From contig NZ_QGGU01000003.1 in NCBI RefSeq assembly GCF_003148745.1, forward strand, positions 124,001 to 188,000: a DNA stretch of 64,000 nucleotides. The letters run 5' to 3'. The notes under the pieces are model-generated. The model was not told where the DNA came from. It did no database searches and saw nothing but the letters and a program-made list of their open reading frames with translations. This stretch comes from Pleionea mediterranea. Lineage in GTDB: Bacteria > Pseudomonadota > Gammaproteobacteria > Enterobacterales > Kangiellaceae. Positions within the stretch are counted from its first letter, which is position 1; each line of letters begins with the position of its first letter. Below are positions 39,548 to 49,278 of the stretch, in pieces. The position numbers and the translations under genes are program-made.

Positions 39548-39712
39548 CTCAAATGCCTCAGAGGATCATTGAATACCTATAAAACTAGCCTAATTTGTGT
39601 ATACGGTAAATAAATTGTTGATTTAAACTCAGAATTAACTTTAATGAGAACGCTTTCTATCGAATAGAAATTCTCAAAAGAAAGCGTTAAACATAATCGA
39701 TTAATTAAAAAA

Positions 39713-40786
39713 TCAATCCAGATCCTGATGTACAACAGCAAGCCATTTGGCATCTGGACTGATGGCAAGCCGAGAAATATTAGTGAGTTTAGTGTTACTT
39801 CGAGTGGGCAGTGAACTCCATTGCTCATAAGGTGCTAATGAGAAAAACAGCCTCGAGCCATTACTGTGGATCAAACCAATCTCAGGGTGATATGCAAAGT
39901 CTTCATTGTCATCAAATAGAGTAATCACCTTATTGGCTTTACCTTGCTTTAATGAATAAGAGTATATGGCTTTTGAACGCTGCTGATTTTGTACAAAGAA
40001 AAACTCGTCACCATTATTTTGGCTAACCAGACAACGACCAATATCTTTAGCCACAACGTCATAATCATCATTGCCTAGTGTATAGAGCACCAGCTCATGA
40101 GGATTGGACAGTCGGAACATCGCCAATTGTTGTTGATTTATCCAGGCGTGATAACCAACCGGTGTAATGGGACCACTCAGTTTTTCAGCAGGTTTATCGT
40201 GATTATAGCGCCACAACGTTTGTTGTTTATCATTGGCAACCACAGCAGAAAACATTATCTCTCTGTTTGATTTATTAGTACCTGATTCGTTAGTCTTTAA
40301 TGCATTAGTGTCAGGTGTATTAGTCTTTGATGCATCAGTGTAGGCTCGATAAAGTCCGGGGGTTGCCGAGTATTCGCTTTCCGGGGTTTGAGTAATGGCT
40401 CGCGGTTGCAAGAAAACTTCTTTACGAGTTGCTTTATCCAGCTCTTTTTGTTCAAGTACTTTGGTTTTATGTTCTTTGACTTCAGCCTCTGTATTATTGT
40501 CCTCACTCCCTAAAACGTCATTGACAGGCAATGGCACCAACCAGATGTCCGTTGCATTCTGTTCCATGCGCGTATACACCATTGCCGATGAATCTTCGGT
40601 AAACGCCGGTTGATTGTCATACCCTTTACGTTGAACCAGTGTTTTTTCAAACACCAGAGATAAAGTTGCACCGTCATTTAAAATTCGAAACAGGGATATG
40701 TCGGTACCCGGTACTGCATGCAGTTTACTCGATGCAATGATACACAGCGTTATTACTGTCAATACAACCCACTTAAAACCTAGCAT
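39713..40786 (-). CDS. Exported beta-propeller (TolB/PD40-like) protein
   Basis: A 357-residue protein with signal peptide ~1-24 (ending K-L-H-A). PD40-like repeats include PAFTEDSSAMVYTRMEQNATDIWLVPL (quoted in part: AFTEDSSAMVYTRM) near 60 and ISRLAISPDAKWLAVVHQDLD at the very end. A middle linker (~150-175) is low-complexity, Asn- and Thr-rich and encoded by near-repeats. The ending inside a typical propeller strand suggests a compact or shortened propeller. Probably periplasmic; role unknown. Confidence 0.65.
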   Translation of the reverse strand: MLGFKWVVLTVITLCIIASSKLHAVPGTDISLFRILNDGATLSLVFEKTLVQRKGYDNQPAFTEDSSAMVYTRMEQNATDIWLVPLPVNDVLGSEDNNTEAEVKEHKTKVLEQKELDKATRKEVFLQPRAITQTPESEYSATPGLYRAYTDASKTNTPDTNALKTNESGTNKSNREIMFSAVVANDKQQTLWRYNHDKPAEKLSGPITPVGYHAWINQQQLAMFRLSNPHELVLYTLGNDDYDVVAKDIGRCLVSQNNGDEFFFVQNQQRSKAIYSYSLKQGKANKVITLFDDNEDFAYHPEIGLIHSNGSRLFFSLAPYEQWSSLPTRSNTKLTNISRLAISPDAKWLAVVHQDLD

Positions 40787-40833
40787 TTATCTTCACCCTA
40801 ATAGCACTACTCTGCTTTATTATTTGTCTACTT

Positions 40834-40871
40834 TTCTTGTCGTTATTCTTGTTTCGTTATTCTTGTCGTTA
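40834..40871. repeat. Three tandem TTCTTGTCGTTA-like units
   Basis: Units at 40834-40845, 40846-40859 and 40860-40871, the middle one two bases longer. They lie in the T-rich 190-bp gap upstream of the propeller gene. No other feature is seen there. Confidence 0.6.
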
Positions 40872-40976
40872 TTTTTTAATTATTATTCAGTTATCGTTTT
40901 TAACTATTCGCATTTACGACGTTTATTATTAAATAACTTATTGCTTATAATTTAAATAAGCTACTGCTCAAACACT

Positions 40977-42701
40977 TTATAATAAGCTTTTTTTCATGGT
41001 CACACGGTAACAATGCACCAGCTCACCAGCGCGTAAATTACCAACGCCTTTTTCCAGTTTCACTGAACGTGGCTCAAGCATAAAATAGTCTTCCTGCCGA
41101 CGAATATGATGCCACACTCGCTCAGAGACCAATACTTCATCCACGTTGGCCAGACATTCAAGGCGTGCTGCAAAATTGACTGCTTCGCCAGACAAATCCG
41201 TTTTATCGGTGACTTCATTATGCTGCAAAGTCACTTCGCCAAGATCAATGCCTATACGACAAGGAAAGCCAGCAGCGTCCAGTACGTTACGAATCATACA
41301 GGCACATGCCACACCCACCGATGCATTTTGAAAACTGGCACGAAGTGAATCCCCTTCCATATTCGGATAGGTGGCTTTCCAACGCTTTAAAATAGGTTTA
41401 ATTAAGCCACGAAACAAACTGAGCTTTTCATTCAGCTCGTCACCTTTCCAGCGAGAAAAACCTTTTAAGTCCATCAACATGACCGTAAACACTCTCATTT
41501 GACCGACTTCATTTTCGGCGGCCATTTCAAGCAGCTGCGGCCAAAAATGATTTTTCACCTGAGCAATTGACTCTTTAAATTCTCTCAACAGTCGATGATC
41601 CCGACGCATGGTAATTTGAGCGGCTAAAAGATGACTCGCTTCTTCTTTTAAATCCTGCTCCAGCATTTCAGCGTTATGACCACCAGTATCTTCCACCACA
41701 ATTTTAACCCGGTTACCGCCCGCTTCTTCTTCAATGGCTTTAACCCGTAACTTGATGCCCCAATGCCGCGCTTCCAAATGCTCAATTAAAATGGGCAATG
41801 AACTCATTTCGTGTGGCGCCAAAAACTTTTCATACCTCAAATCGATAACAATGGATTCCGAGTAAAGCTTTTCAAACTCATTACTGCGATAACGAGTCGC
41901 AATAATTCCTTCATTATCCCAGAACGCCTGCTCGCACCGAATACTTTTAATGCTCCAGCCAGAAATCATAACCCCGTGAAGTTTTACACCGTTTAACAAG
42001 GCGTTATTTAAGCTGGCATTTTCCAGGTTAGTAAACCGAAGATCGCAATGCTCCAAATTTGCACCGGCCAAGTTGGCATTAGATAAATCCTTATTGGATA
42101 AATCGGTGTAAGACAAATTAACCTCTTTCAATAATGCCCCATGCAACGAACACTCAGTTAAATTTGCACCCGTCAAATTGGCACCTTGTAAATTAGCATC
42201 TTCTAACGTGGCTTCGGTAAGATCGCATTGGGATAAATCCGCCTCGGCAAAATTCATTGATTTTAAGGTTTGATTCCGCAAAACAGCACCACTTAATTTA
42301 GCGCGGCGAAAATCCATCCCCTGTAAACTGTGACCGGTAAAATCAACGTAAGAAAAATTACAATGGGCCAACTGTGCAGTTAAAAACTTGGCGCCTTTAA
42401 CAATCGCCAGTGTTAAATCAGCATGAGCCATTTCGGTGGCAATAAAGTTTGCGCCGCCTAAATTGGCAAAATTAAATAACGCATGCTGCAAATTTGCCGA
42501 TATAAAGTTAGCGCCCTCAAGATCGGCTTTAGAAAAGTTACAGTAGGATAAATTGGCTTCGGTAAAATCGAAGCCAGAAAGATCTTTATTTGAAAAGTCG
42601 GCACCGGTTAAATTGATGCTGATGTTGGCATTATCATTGCGCCATTGATTCCATGCGTCTTTTCCCAGTTCAATTAAGTCCCAGAGCGTTGCCTGTTCCA
42701 T
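40977..42701 (-). CDS. Pentapeptide-repeat protein fused to a class III nucleotide cyclase domain
   Basis: A 574-residue protein. Residues ~25-245 are a long run of A(D/N)LxX pentapeptides forming a right-handed quadrilateral helix. A linker with a GYD/REC-unrelated alpha/beta part follows (~270-390). A class III adenylate/guanylate cyclase domain ends the protein (~410-565): metal Asp in V-M-L-M-D-L-K-G-F, N-M-E-G-D-S with the second Asp, and GIDLGEV and SGEAVNFAARLE. The dimer-face substrate residues were not fully verified. No signal peptide, so cytoplasmic. speE is 15 bp upstream on the same strand, implying co-transcription with polyamine synthesis. Confidence 0.82.
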   Translation of the reverse strand: MEQATLWDLIELGKDAWNQWRNDNANISINLTGADFSNKDLSGFDFTEANLSYCNFSKADLEGANFISANLQHALFNFANLGGANFIATEMAHADLTLAIVKGAKFLTAQLAHCNFSYVDFTGHSLQGMDFRRAKLSGAVLRNQTLKSMNFAEADLSQCDLTEATLEDANLQGANLTGANLTECSLHGALLKEVNLSYTDLSNKDLSNANLAGANLEHCDLRFTNLENASLNNALLNGVKLHGVMISGWSIKSIRCEQAFWDNEGIIATRYRSNEFEKLYSESIVIDLRYEKFLAPHEMSSLPILIEHLEARHWGIKLRVKAIEEEAGGNRVKIVVEDTGGHNAEMLEQDLKEEASHLLAAQITMRRDHRLLREFKESIAQVKNHFWPQLLEMAAENEVGQMRVFTVMLMDLKGFSRWKGDELNEKLSLFRGLIKPILKRWKATYPNMEGDSLRASFQNASVGVACACMIRNVLDAAGFPCRIGIDLGEVTLQHNEVTDKTDLSGEAVNFAARLECLANVDEVLVSERVWHHIRRQEDYFMLEPRSVKLEKGVGNLRAGELVHCYRVTMKKSLL

Positions 42702-42715
42702 TAATAATATTCCTT

Positions 42716-43573
42716 TTACGAAAGTTCGTTTAGTGCTTTTTTAACGTATTGTGGCAGAGCAAAACACCCAACATGTATGTCCGCATTATAATATCGGGTA
42801 TCAATACCACTTTGCTTGATGCGCTTTTCAATAACGGCTTTGGGCTGCTTATTTAACTCAGGATCATCCGTTGCCCATGCCAGAGTCATCACTCCGCCAA
42901 TGTAGGTGGGAACGGGTGACGTATAAAAAGTTTGAGATTTATATAACGGCCCCATGCGTTTCGCTGTATTAATCACTTCATCCATCTGCATAAAACAAAC
43001 GCCATTTTGCGTCACCATTATGCCATTGTCATTTAAGCACTGTTTTGCCAGACGATAAAAGTCATTTGTGAATAATACCTCTCCAGGGCCAATAGGATCC
43101 GTTGAGTCCGAAATAATCACATCAAAGGTTTCATTCGCCTGTCGCACATAATCTATGCCATCGGCAATCACAATTTCTGCACGCTCATCATCAAAAGCAC
43201 CATCACTGTGTTTTGGGAAGTATTGTTTGCACATGTCGATGACCGACTGATCAATTTCCACCTGCACCACCCGTTCAATCGCTTTATGTTTCAGAACTTC
43301 ACGCAAAATCCCGCCATCACCGCCACCAATGATCAGCACTTTTTTCGGTTCAGGATGAGCAAACAGAGGCACATGGGTCAGCATTTCATGATAGATAAAC
43401 TCATCTTTCTCAGTGGTTTGAATAATGCCATCCAGCGCCATGACATGGCCAAATTGCTGGTTGTTAAAAATAATTAAATGTTGGTGGTCGGTTTTATTTT
43501 CAAATAACACTTCATCCACTTTAAAATACTGTCCATAGCTAGGGTAAAGCACTTCATAGAACTTGTCGGTCAT
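42716..43573 (-). CDS. speE: Spermidine synthase
   Basis: Transfers aminopropyl from decarboxylated S-adenosylmethionine to putrescine. Length is 285 residues. The Rossmann motif VLIIGGGDGGILREVLKH is intact, as are catalytic D-S-T-D-P-I-G-P and the gate-keeping Y-x-S-P-V-P-T-Y-I-G-G. speD is not in the window; speB, 2.2 kb away on the other strand, supplies putrescine. It heads a probable transcript with the pentapeptide-cyclase gene. Confidence 0.96.
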   Translation of the reverse strand: MTDKFYEVLYPSYGQYFKVDEVLFENKTDHQHLIIFNNQQFGHVMALDGIIQTTEKDEFIYHEMLTHVPLFAHPEPKKVLIIGGGDGGILREVLKHKAIERVVQVEIDQSVIDMCKQYFPKHSDGAFDDERAEIVIADGIDYVRQANETFDVIISDSTDPIGPGEVLFTNDFYRLAKQCLNDNGIMVTQNGVCFMQMDEVINTAKRMGPLYKSQTFYTSPVPTYIGGVMTLAWATDDPELNKQPKAVIEKRIKQSGIDTRYYNADIHVGCFALPQYVKKALNELS

Positions 43574-43942
43574 TGCGAAAGGCCTCTGGAATCATCACCG
43601 GAAATAATGCCGTCATTGTAATGCAGCTCAACAGGGAAATACAGGGCAAACCCAGTGTGAATCCATGTTCAGCAATGTGATAGTAGACTCTAGAGGATTG
43701 TTTACGGATAACTGTTTTTAGAATCACTCACTACACACTTATTTTAAGCGAATTAAGCAATGGGCTGATTCTGATAATAAGGGGAATAGACCTGGTAAGT
43801 GGAAAATGCAATTATCGGCGAGTTGCAAAGGCTTGCATACGCTTTAAAACTCTTTAAACGCTTTCAAAATCGGGCAATAGCATGCACCCCATCAATCATG
43901 CGCCCCATCAATTATGAGGCGCACAGTTAAGGTTAGAGCGTG
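43574..43942. other. Intergenic region with a 16-bp tandem duplication and a hairpin
   Basis: 369 bp without a gene. CATGCRCCCCATCAAT is repeated at 43881-43896 and 43897-43912, and GCGCCcCAT...ATGaGGCGC (43900-43922) forms a hairpin without a T tract. TAGAGCGTGTT at 43934-43944 equals the first 11 bases of the 269-bp repeat but overlaps a stop codon, so it may be chance. Confidence 0.5.
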
Positions 43943-44578
43943 TTAATCTTCGTAGTGACGGATTACTTCACCAACGGTTGCACCCTTTTCAATGGTCAGG
44001 TTCGCCTCACGATATAAGTGAATGGTGCCATTAACCCGGCTGTTGGCATCTATCACAATGTCTGGCTTGTTATTGGATGAGTGTTTAAACATACCTTTAT
44101 TTTTTCGGACAGTAATATCACCAGCTACTTCAGAACCTTCTAAATGAATGTCGCCATTGTGGATTGATAAACTACCACCAACAGTGGTTTGCTTAAGTGA
44201 AATGCTGCCATTAACGGACTCGATGTCTCCATTAACCCGACCATTAGATGCCACACGGATACTGCCATTCACCGTTTCCAGAGATTGATTAACAATAACA
44301 CCCTGTTCAGCCGTAATGCCGCCATTCACCGTAGATGCGGAATCGATTGTCACCTGTTTGCCCAGACGTACCTTGCCATTAACCGTGTCGATGTCTTCTG
44401 CTTTGGCGTTATCCGCTAACACCACGCCACCGTTAACCGAGCTAAGATCGCCCACCACTTCGCCACCGCTGATGTTAATGCCGCCAAGTACCTTACTGAT
44501 GTCTTTGGCGCTAACCTGACCCACCAATAGTCCAAAGGCAGCCACGCCTGCAACAATATATTGGTTAACTTTTTTCAT
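43943..44578 (-). CDS. Exported VNG-repeat beta-helix protein
   Basis: A 211-residue protein from ATG 44576-44578, which has GGAGAG 5 bases upstream (the frame is open to 44641). The signal peptide is M-K-K...V-S-A (~1-22). The mature part is a series of ~17-20-residue units each containing (S/T/R)-V-N-G-(G/K/S/D): SVNGGV, TVNGKV, TVNGGI, TVNGSI, RVNGDI, SVNGSI, then IHNGDI and RVNGTI. The pattern predicts a narrow beta-solenoid resembling polymer-forming bactofilin-like folds or the DUF4097 group, but exported. No catalytic residues. Divergent from the AIM24-like gene. Confidence 0.65.
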   Translation of the reverse strand: MKKVNQYIVAGVAAFGLLVGQVSAKDISKVLGGINISGGEVVGDLSSVNGGVVLADNAKAEDIDTVNGKVRLGKQVTIDSASTVNGGITAEQGVIVNQSLETVNGSIRVASNGRVNGDIESVNGSISLKQTTVGGSLSIHNGDIHLEGSEVAGDITVRKNKGMFKHSSNNKPDIVIDANSRVNGTIHLYREANLTIEKGATVGEVIRHYED

Positions 44579-44759
44579 TTTTCTCTCCATCTGTTTGTCT
44601 GAAACTGCTATTAATGGCAAGTACCAGCCTTCATTAAACATCGACCGAATAGACTCACCAAATGAAATTCAACTGACTTGCGTAATAATCTCTTCGGATA
44701 GACGACTCTGTAACGCAAAAGGTTTAAAAATAATTTAATCCCGATTAAAAGGAGCCGTT

Positions 44760-45548
44760 ATGCAATGCCATAAAGTTGATTATGAAATCATTGGACACGA
44801 TATGCAGCTGGTTGAAGTAGAACTTGACCCAGGCGAAACCGTGATAGCTGAAGCCGGAGCCATGAACTATCTGGAAGCCGGCATTGATTTTGAAGCCAAA
44901 ATGGGTGATGGCTCCAATCCTGACGAAGGCACCATGAGCAAGCTATTTTCGGCTGCAAAACGCAAGCTAACCGGTGAAAGTCTGTTTACCACACATTTTA
45001 CCAACCGCGGGCACCAAAAAGCCCGGGCAGCCTTTTCCGCCCCTTATCCGGGCAGCATTATTGCATTGGATATGAACACCATAGGCAACAGGTTAATTTG
45101 CCAAAAAGATTCCTTTTTAGCTGCCGCCTTAGGCACCAGGGTTTCCATTACGTTAAATAAAAAACTGGGCGCGGGATTTTTTGGCGGCGAAGGTTTTATT
45201 CTGCAAAAGCTCGAGGGTGATGGCATGGCGTTTATTCACGCTGGTGGCACCTTGATAAAAAAAGAACTTAAAGGCGAAACCTTGCGAGTGGATACCGGTT
45301 GTATCGTCGGATTTACCCAAGGCATTGATTACGATATTCAACGCGCCGGCAACCTGAAATCCATGTTATTTGGCGGTGAAGGTCTGTTTCTGGCGAATTT
45401 AACGGGGCATGGCACAGTCTGGTTACAAAGCTTGCCTTTCTCTCGTCTGGCGGATCGAATTTTTGAAAGCGCCCCCAGTTACGGTGGCAGTGATAAAGGT
45501 GAAGGCTCCGTGCTTGGCGGGCTGGGTCGCCTGATTGATGGTCGGTAA
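44760..45548 (+). CDS. AIM24 / TIGR00266 family protein
   Basis: A 262-residue protein of the AIM24 (TIGR00266) family, a beta-rich fold of unknown biochemical role found in bacteria and mitochondria. Conserved segments are [25 protein letters not shown] (quoted in part: [16 protein letters not shown]), [54 protein letters not shown] in part, and [17 protein letters not shown]. It ends in a Gly-rich tail. GGAGCC precedes the ATG. Confidence 0.88.
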   Translation: MQCHKVDYEIIGHDMQLVEVELDPGETVIAEAGAMNYLEAGIDFEAKMGDGSNPDEGTMSKLFSAAKRKLTGESLFTTHFTNRGHQKARAAFSAPYPGSIIALDMNTIGNRLICQKDSFLAAALGTRVSITLNKKLGAGFFGGEGFILQKLEGDGMAFIHAGGTLIKKELKGETLRVDTGCIVGFTQGIDYDIQRAGNLKSMLFGGEGLFLANLTGHGTVWLQSLPFSRLADRIFESAPSYGGSDKGEGSVLGGLGRLIDGR

Positions 45549-45663
45549 ACCGTCGATAAATCACCTTGTTCTTTTAACGCACACTATCTAACAAACAATA
45601 CCGAGTGAAATTTAGTTTATAACCTTTGCTGTTATCAATTAAAATTTAGAGCAATAGACTGAG

Positions 45664-45802
45664 TATAATTCTGCTGTGATACTGGTTTTCCATACCCCTA
45701 TTGCACTAGAATCCTTAACAGGGCGCAGAAGCCTACGTATTGTTTGCTGCGCCCTGTTATTTTAATATTTTTAATACCCCACTAACATCAGCTGGAACCT
45801 TA
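45664..45802 (+). promoter_or_regulatory. speB promoter and structured leader or attenuator
   Basis: TATAAT at 45664-45669 is a good -10. About 50 bases later a perfect 12-bp stem AACAGGGCGCAG/CTGCGCCCTGTT (45717-45728, 45747-45758; 18-base loop) is followed by ATTTTAATATTTTT, which has the form of an intrinsic terminator. It precedes the preferred speB start by 45 bp. It may be an attenuator, the end of a ~90-nt small RNA, or simply the terminator of the AIM24-like gene 170 bp upstream. Confidence 0.6.
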
Positions 45803-46729
45803 ATGAGCACACTTGCTAACTCCGCCGATTTATCACTTTACGCCAACGCCTTTGGTTTTTTACGTCAGCCGCTTAACTTTAATCCGATGAACAGTCAGGC
45901 CGATGTGGTTGTCCTCGGCTTTCCATTTGATATGGCCACTACCGGACGCGCAGGCGCACGCATGGGACCGGGTGCGATCCGCCGCGCCTCAACCAATTTA
46001 TGCTGGGAAGAAAAACGTTGGCCCTGGTCATTTAAACTGTGCGATAACTTAACGATTGAAGACGCCGGGGATCTGGTATTTGAGCCCGGTGATGCAGAGG
46101 CTTTTACCGAACAGGCCGAAGCGTTAATCACACCCTGGATCCAGTCGAATAAAACACTGCTTAGCCTTGGCGGCGATCATTTTATTACCCTTCCTCTGTT
46201 ACGGGCTCACCATAAAATGCACGGAGAAATGGCGCTGATACACTTTGATGCACACACAGATACCTACAGTCAGGGCAGCCGGTTTGATCACGGCACCATG
46301 TTTTACCATGCGCCGAAAGAAGGCTTAATCAGTACTGAGCACTCTATACAACTGGGCATTCGAACGGAGTACGATACCAGCGACCATGGCTTTAAAGTGC
46401 TCAGCGCCGATCAGCTAAATGAATTATCCGTCGATAGCATTATTGAGCAAATTAAAACTCGTGTTGGCGATAAACCAGTTTACCTGACCTTCGATATAGA
46501 CTGTCTTGATCCCGCCTTTGCACCGGGCACCGGCACACCGGTTTGCGGCGGACTGAGCACCAATAAGGTGTTGCAGATCATTCGTGGTCTGGTAGGCGTT
46601 AATCTGATTGGAATGGATGTGGTAGAAGTCTCACCGCCTTATGACAGTGCCGATATATCAGCCTTGGCTGGCGCCACCCTGGCATTAGAAATGTTGTATG
46701 TTGTAGCTAGGAATAAACAGTCCGTTTAA
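45803..46729 (+). CDS. speB: Agmatinase
   Basis: Hydrolyses agmatine to putrescine and urea with a di-Mn site. The ATG at 45803 (308 residues, near E. coli SpeB at 306) is chosen over 45740, because the longer form would start inside the leader hairpin. Metal ligands are in [12 protein letters not shown] and T-F-D-I-D-C-L-D-P; the segment [17 protein letters not shown] is diagnostic of agmatinase. It provides putrescine for SpeE. Transcribed from its own leader. Confidence 0.94.
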   Translation: MSTLANSADLSLYANAFGFLRQPLNFNPMNSQADVVVLGFPFDMATTGRAGARMGPGAIRRASTNLCWEEKRWPWSFKLCDNLTIEDAGDLVFEPGDAEAFTEQAEALITPWIQSNKTLLSLGGDHFITLPLLRAHHKMHGEMALIHFDAHTDTYSQGSRFDHGTMFYHAPKEGLISTEHSIQLGIRTEYDTSDHGFKVLSADQLNELSVDSIIEQIKTRVGDKPVYLTFDIDCLDPAFAPGTGTPVCGGLSTNKVLQIIRGLVGVNLIGMDVVEVSPPYDSADISALAGATLALEMLYVVARNKQSV

Positions 46730-46984
46730 TAATCACACTGTTGTTTTTGATTCTTTTTAAAGCTGCCAATTAAATCGTTCAATTCCGATGAACAGCCATA
46801 ACCAATTGGACTAAGTAAGGGTAAAAATCAGCCGCCTTCAACAGTTTGTATTGATCCCGACAAACCCGCTGTGGTACAAGACAGCTGCCTAATAAAGGTT
46901 AATAAACTCAACACCTTTCAACACCGTTTAGCAAACATACAACCTCGGTATTGAAAACATCGCATACCATCAGGAGTAACCCTT

Positions 46985-47341
46985 ATGCCTCATCCCTTTG
47001 AAGAATTTAGAGCCAAGCGACAGGCAGGAAACGATAAAGCACTGGATACTGAAAACTTGCTAACCAAGCGTTTTTTTTCGCTGGATAAACAGGCCTATGG
47101 TGATGGCGCACTCGACAGCAAAACCAAAGAACTGCTGGGGCTTGTGGCATCAATGGTTTTACGTTGCAACGATTGCATCGACTATCATCTGGAAGGTGCC
47201 GTTAAAGCAGGATACAACAAACAGGAAATTGACGAAGCCATGGGCGTTGCCATGCTGGTGGGCGGCTCTATTGTGATCCCACACCTGAGACACGCGGCAG
47301 AAAGTCTGGAGTTTTTATTTAGCGAACACTCGGCCAGCTAA
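46985..47341 (+). CDS. Carboxymuconolactone decarboxylase / AhpD-like protein
   Basis: A 118-residue all-helical protein. The AhpD-type redox motif is C-N-D-C-I-D-Y-H (~61-68), with the CxxC followed by His three residues later as in peroxidase-like CMD proteins. It may act as an alkylhydroperoxidase or thiol-dependent oxidoreductase. AGGAGTAAC precedes the ATG. The 255-bp upstream gap shows no recognisable element. Convergent with hda, one base apart. Confidence 0.85.
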   Translation: MPHPFEEFRAKRQAGNDKALDTENLLTKRFFSLDKQAYGDGALDSKTKELLGLVASMVLRCNDCIDYHLEGAVKAGYNKQEIDEAMGVAMLVGGSIVIPHLRHAAESLEFLFSEHSAS

Positions 47342-47342
47342 G

Positions 47343-48023
47343 CTATAAACCCAATACGTCTTTCACAAAGGGTACGGTAATTTTACGTTTCGCCACCAAC
47401 GAAGCTTTGTCGAGTTTATTCAGAGCCGACATCAAATAGCGCAAGTCCCGTGAACTGCGGGACAATACAAACTGCGCCACTTCCGGCCCAAACTCAATGC
47501 CTTTTGCAGCAGCTTTTTGTTGCAGCAAAACCTGTTTATCGTTATCGGACAATGACTGAATTTTAAACACCGTCATAGCGGTTAAACGCGACAACAAATC
47601 TTTAAGAGTAATAGATAATTCGGTCGGAGGCTTACCACTGCTGATTAATAAATTACAGCCATTGTCTTTTAACTGATTGTATAAATGAAACAGCGCTTCT
47701 TCCCATTGCCGATCCCCCGCCACTGCATCTATATCATCAATGCAAACGTAGGAAAACGCACTCAATCCCTGCAACATTTCTGGAGCCAAACCGACTTCTG
47801 ATAATGGCAGATAAATCACCGACTCTGCCGGATTTTGATTCGCCACCGCTTGCAACAAATGCGATTTCCCGGAACCTGGCTCACCCCAAAGATAAATAAA
47901 CTCTTCCGAATGAACCGTTGTGAGCTGGCTTAAATATTCCAGTAATACCTGATTCTTACCCACTAAAAAGGATTCTGTGGTCACTTCCTGATCAAGCTTA
48001 ATATTGAGCGGTAACTGCTGCAT
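47343..48023 (-). CDS. hda: DnaA inactivator Hda
   Basis: AAA+ protein homologous to DnaA domain III that, with the beta clamp, stimulates ATP hydrolysis by DnaA to prevent re-initiation. Length is 226 residues. An N-terminal clamp-binding-like segment is QQLPLNIKL. Walker A is G-E-P-G-S-G-K-S-H-L-L-Q; Walker B is V-C-I-D-D-I-D-A-V. The C-terminal sensor region is SRSSRDLRYLMSALNKLD. Last gene of the DUF2066-CDP transferase-PerM-hda unit, 16 bp after perM. Confidence 0.95.
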   Translation of the reverse strand: MQQLPLNIKLDQEVTTESFLVGKNQVLLEYLSQLTTVHSEEFIYLWGEPGSGKSHLLQAVANQNPAESVIYLPLSEVGLAPEMLQGLSAFSYVCIDDIDAVAGDRQWEEALFHLYNQLKDNGCNLLISSGKPPTELSITLKDLLSRLTAMTVFKIQSLSDNDKQVLLQQKAAAKGIEFGPEVAQFVLSRSSRDLRYLMSALNKLDKASLVAKRKITVPFVKDVLGL

Positions 48024-48039
48024 AAAAAATCTTTAAAAT

Positions 48040-49278
48040 TTAGTTATTGGATTTATCGGAAGACGTTTTATTATCCGTCTGCTCAAGATTATCGCTAAAG
48101 GATTTATTGTCGTTTTCGTTTGAATCAGCAACTTTAGTATCCGCTTCATCCGCATCCGTTACTTTTGAATGCAGTGTTGAGGCATCACCCGCCAGATTAA
48201 TTTCCGATAAGGCGCCTTCCGGCACTGGGCCACCATAAAGCACGCTATTAATGTATTTATCGTGCGCATGACGCAACAACACCATAATAACGGCAGCAAT
48301 GGGTAGCGCCAATAATATGCCCAGAAAACCAAACAGTTGACCACCGGCTAATACCGCAAAAATAACCGCAACCGGATGCAGACCAATTTTATCGCCCACC
48401 AATAACGGCGTTAATACCATACCTTCGAGCATTTGGCCGATGGCGAAAACCAGCGCAATCCAGATCAATATTTGCGGATCACCAAATTGAATTAAGCCGG
48501 CAATAATGGCAAAAATAATTCCAATGATAAAACCAAGATAAGGCACAATACTCGCCAGCCCGGCAATCAGCCCTACCAATAAGGCCAAATCAAGTCCAAC
48601 AAACCACAGCCCTACGGCGTAGATAATTCCAAGGGCAAACATTACCATCAGCTGACCGCGTACAAATGCACTTAATACTTCGTTGCACTCCACCGCCAAC
48701 TTTTTTGCAACCGGTGCCGCGTGGCGAGGAAACAAAGAGTAAACTTTTGCCACCAGCAAATCCCAGTCACGCAATAAGTAAAAGGTAACCACCGGGATCA
48801 GCACAAGATTGCCGAGCCAGCCAAAAATGGCAAGCCCTGAAGAAGTTATGGAAGACATGACTTTGGCAATGGTGCCGGTATTGTCCGACAGTTGCGCTCG
48901 CAGGCTTTTTTCAATGGCACTAATGTCAACACTGCCCGGCTCTGCGCCAACCTTATCGAGGATCCAGGGATAAGCCTGATTTTTAAAAAAGTCGATCACC
49001 ACCGGTGTCTTATCGGATAGCAGTTCAAACTGTTGCTTTAACATGGGGATCATCATCAATATGGCTAACACGCCCAGTAATGTAAACAGAACAAAAACAA
49101 TGACCACCGCAAAGGTGCGATTCAGCTTTTTACTTTCCAGCCAGTCGGCTAAGGGATCGCCTAAATAAGCAAAAGTCGCCGCCAAAAAAAATGGCGTTAA
49201 TATAGGACTCAATAAATAAATAAAGCCGGACAGGGCCAATACAACACCCAGCCACCACCAGCGTTTAATATCAGTCAT
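48040..49278 (-). CDS. AI-2E family transporter (PerM-like)
   Basis: A 412-residue polytopic inner-membrane protein with about eight helices. AI-2E signatures are FFLAATFAYLGDPLADWLE, VPYLGFIIGIIFAIIAG and MLEGMVLTPLLVGDKIGLHP. The last ~60 residues are an acidic, Asn/Asp/Lys-rich disordered tail of low complexity. Substrates of this family are varied or unknown; PerM-type members export small molecules or Na+/H+. It overlaps the CDP transferase stop by 8 bp, and hda follows. Confidence 0.9.
   Translation of the reverse strand: MTDIKRWWWLGVVLALSGFIYLLSPILTPFFLAATFAYLGDPLADWLESKKLNRTFAVVIVFVLFTLLGVLAILMMIPMLKQQFELLSDKTPVVIDFFKNQAYPWILDKVGAEPGSVDISAIEKSLRAQLSDNTGTIAKVMSSITSSGLAIFGWLGNLVLIPVVTFYLLRDWDLLVAKVYSLFPRHAAPVAKKLAVECNEVLSAFVRGQLMVMFALGIIYAVGLWFVGLDLALLVGLIAGLASIVPYLGFIIGIIFAIIAGLIQFGDPQILIWIALVFAIGQMLEGMVLTPLLVGDKIGLHPVAVIFAVLAGGQLFGFLGILLALPIAAVIMVLLRHAHDKYINSVLYGGPVPEGALSEINLAGDASTLHSKVTDADEADTKVADSNENDNKSFSDNLEQTDNKTSSDKSNN

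Noticed and set aside
43934-43944. TAGAGCGTGTT as a third copy of the 269-bp repeat end
   Set aside because: Only 11 bases match, the bases overlap a stop codon, and no internal part of the element or opposite end is nearby.
45740-45802. N-terminal extension of SpeB
   Set aside because: The longer frame would translate through half of the terminator-like stem; the shorter start gives the usual family length.
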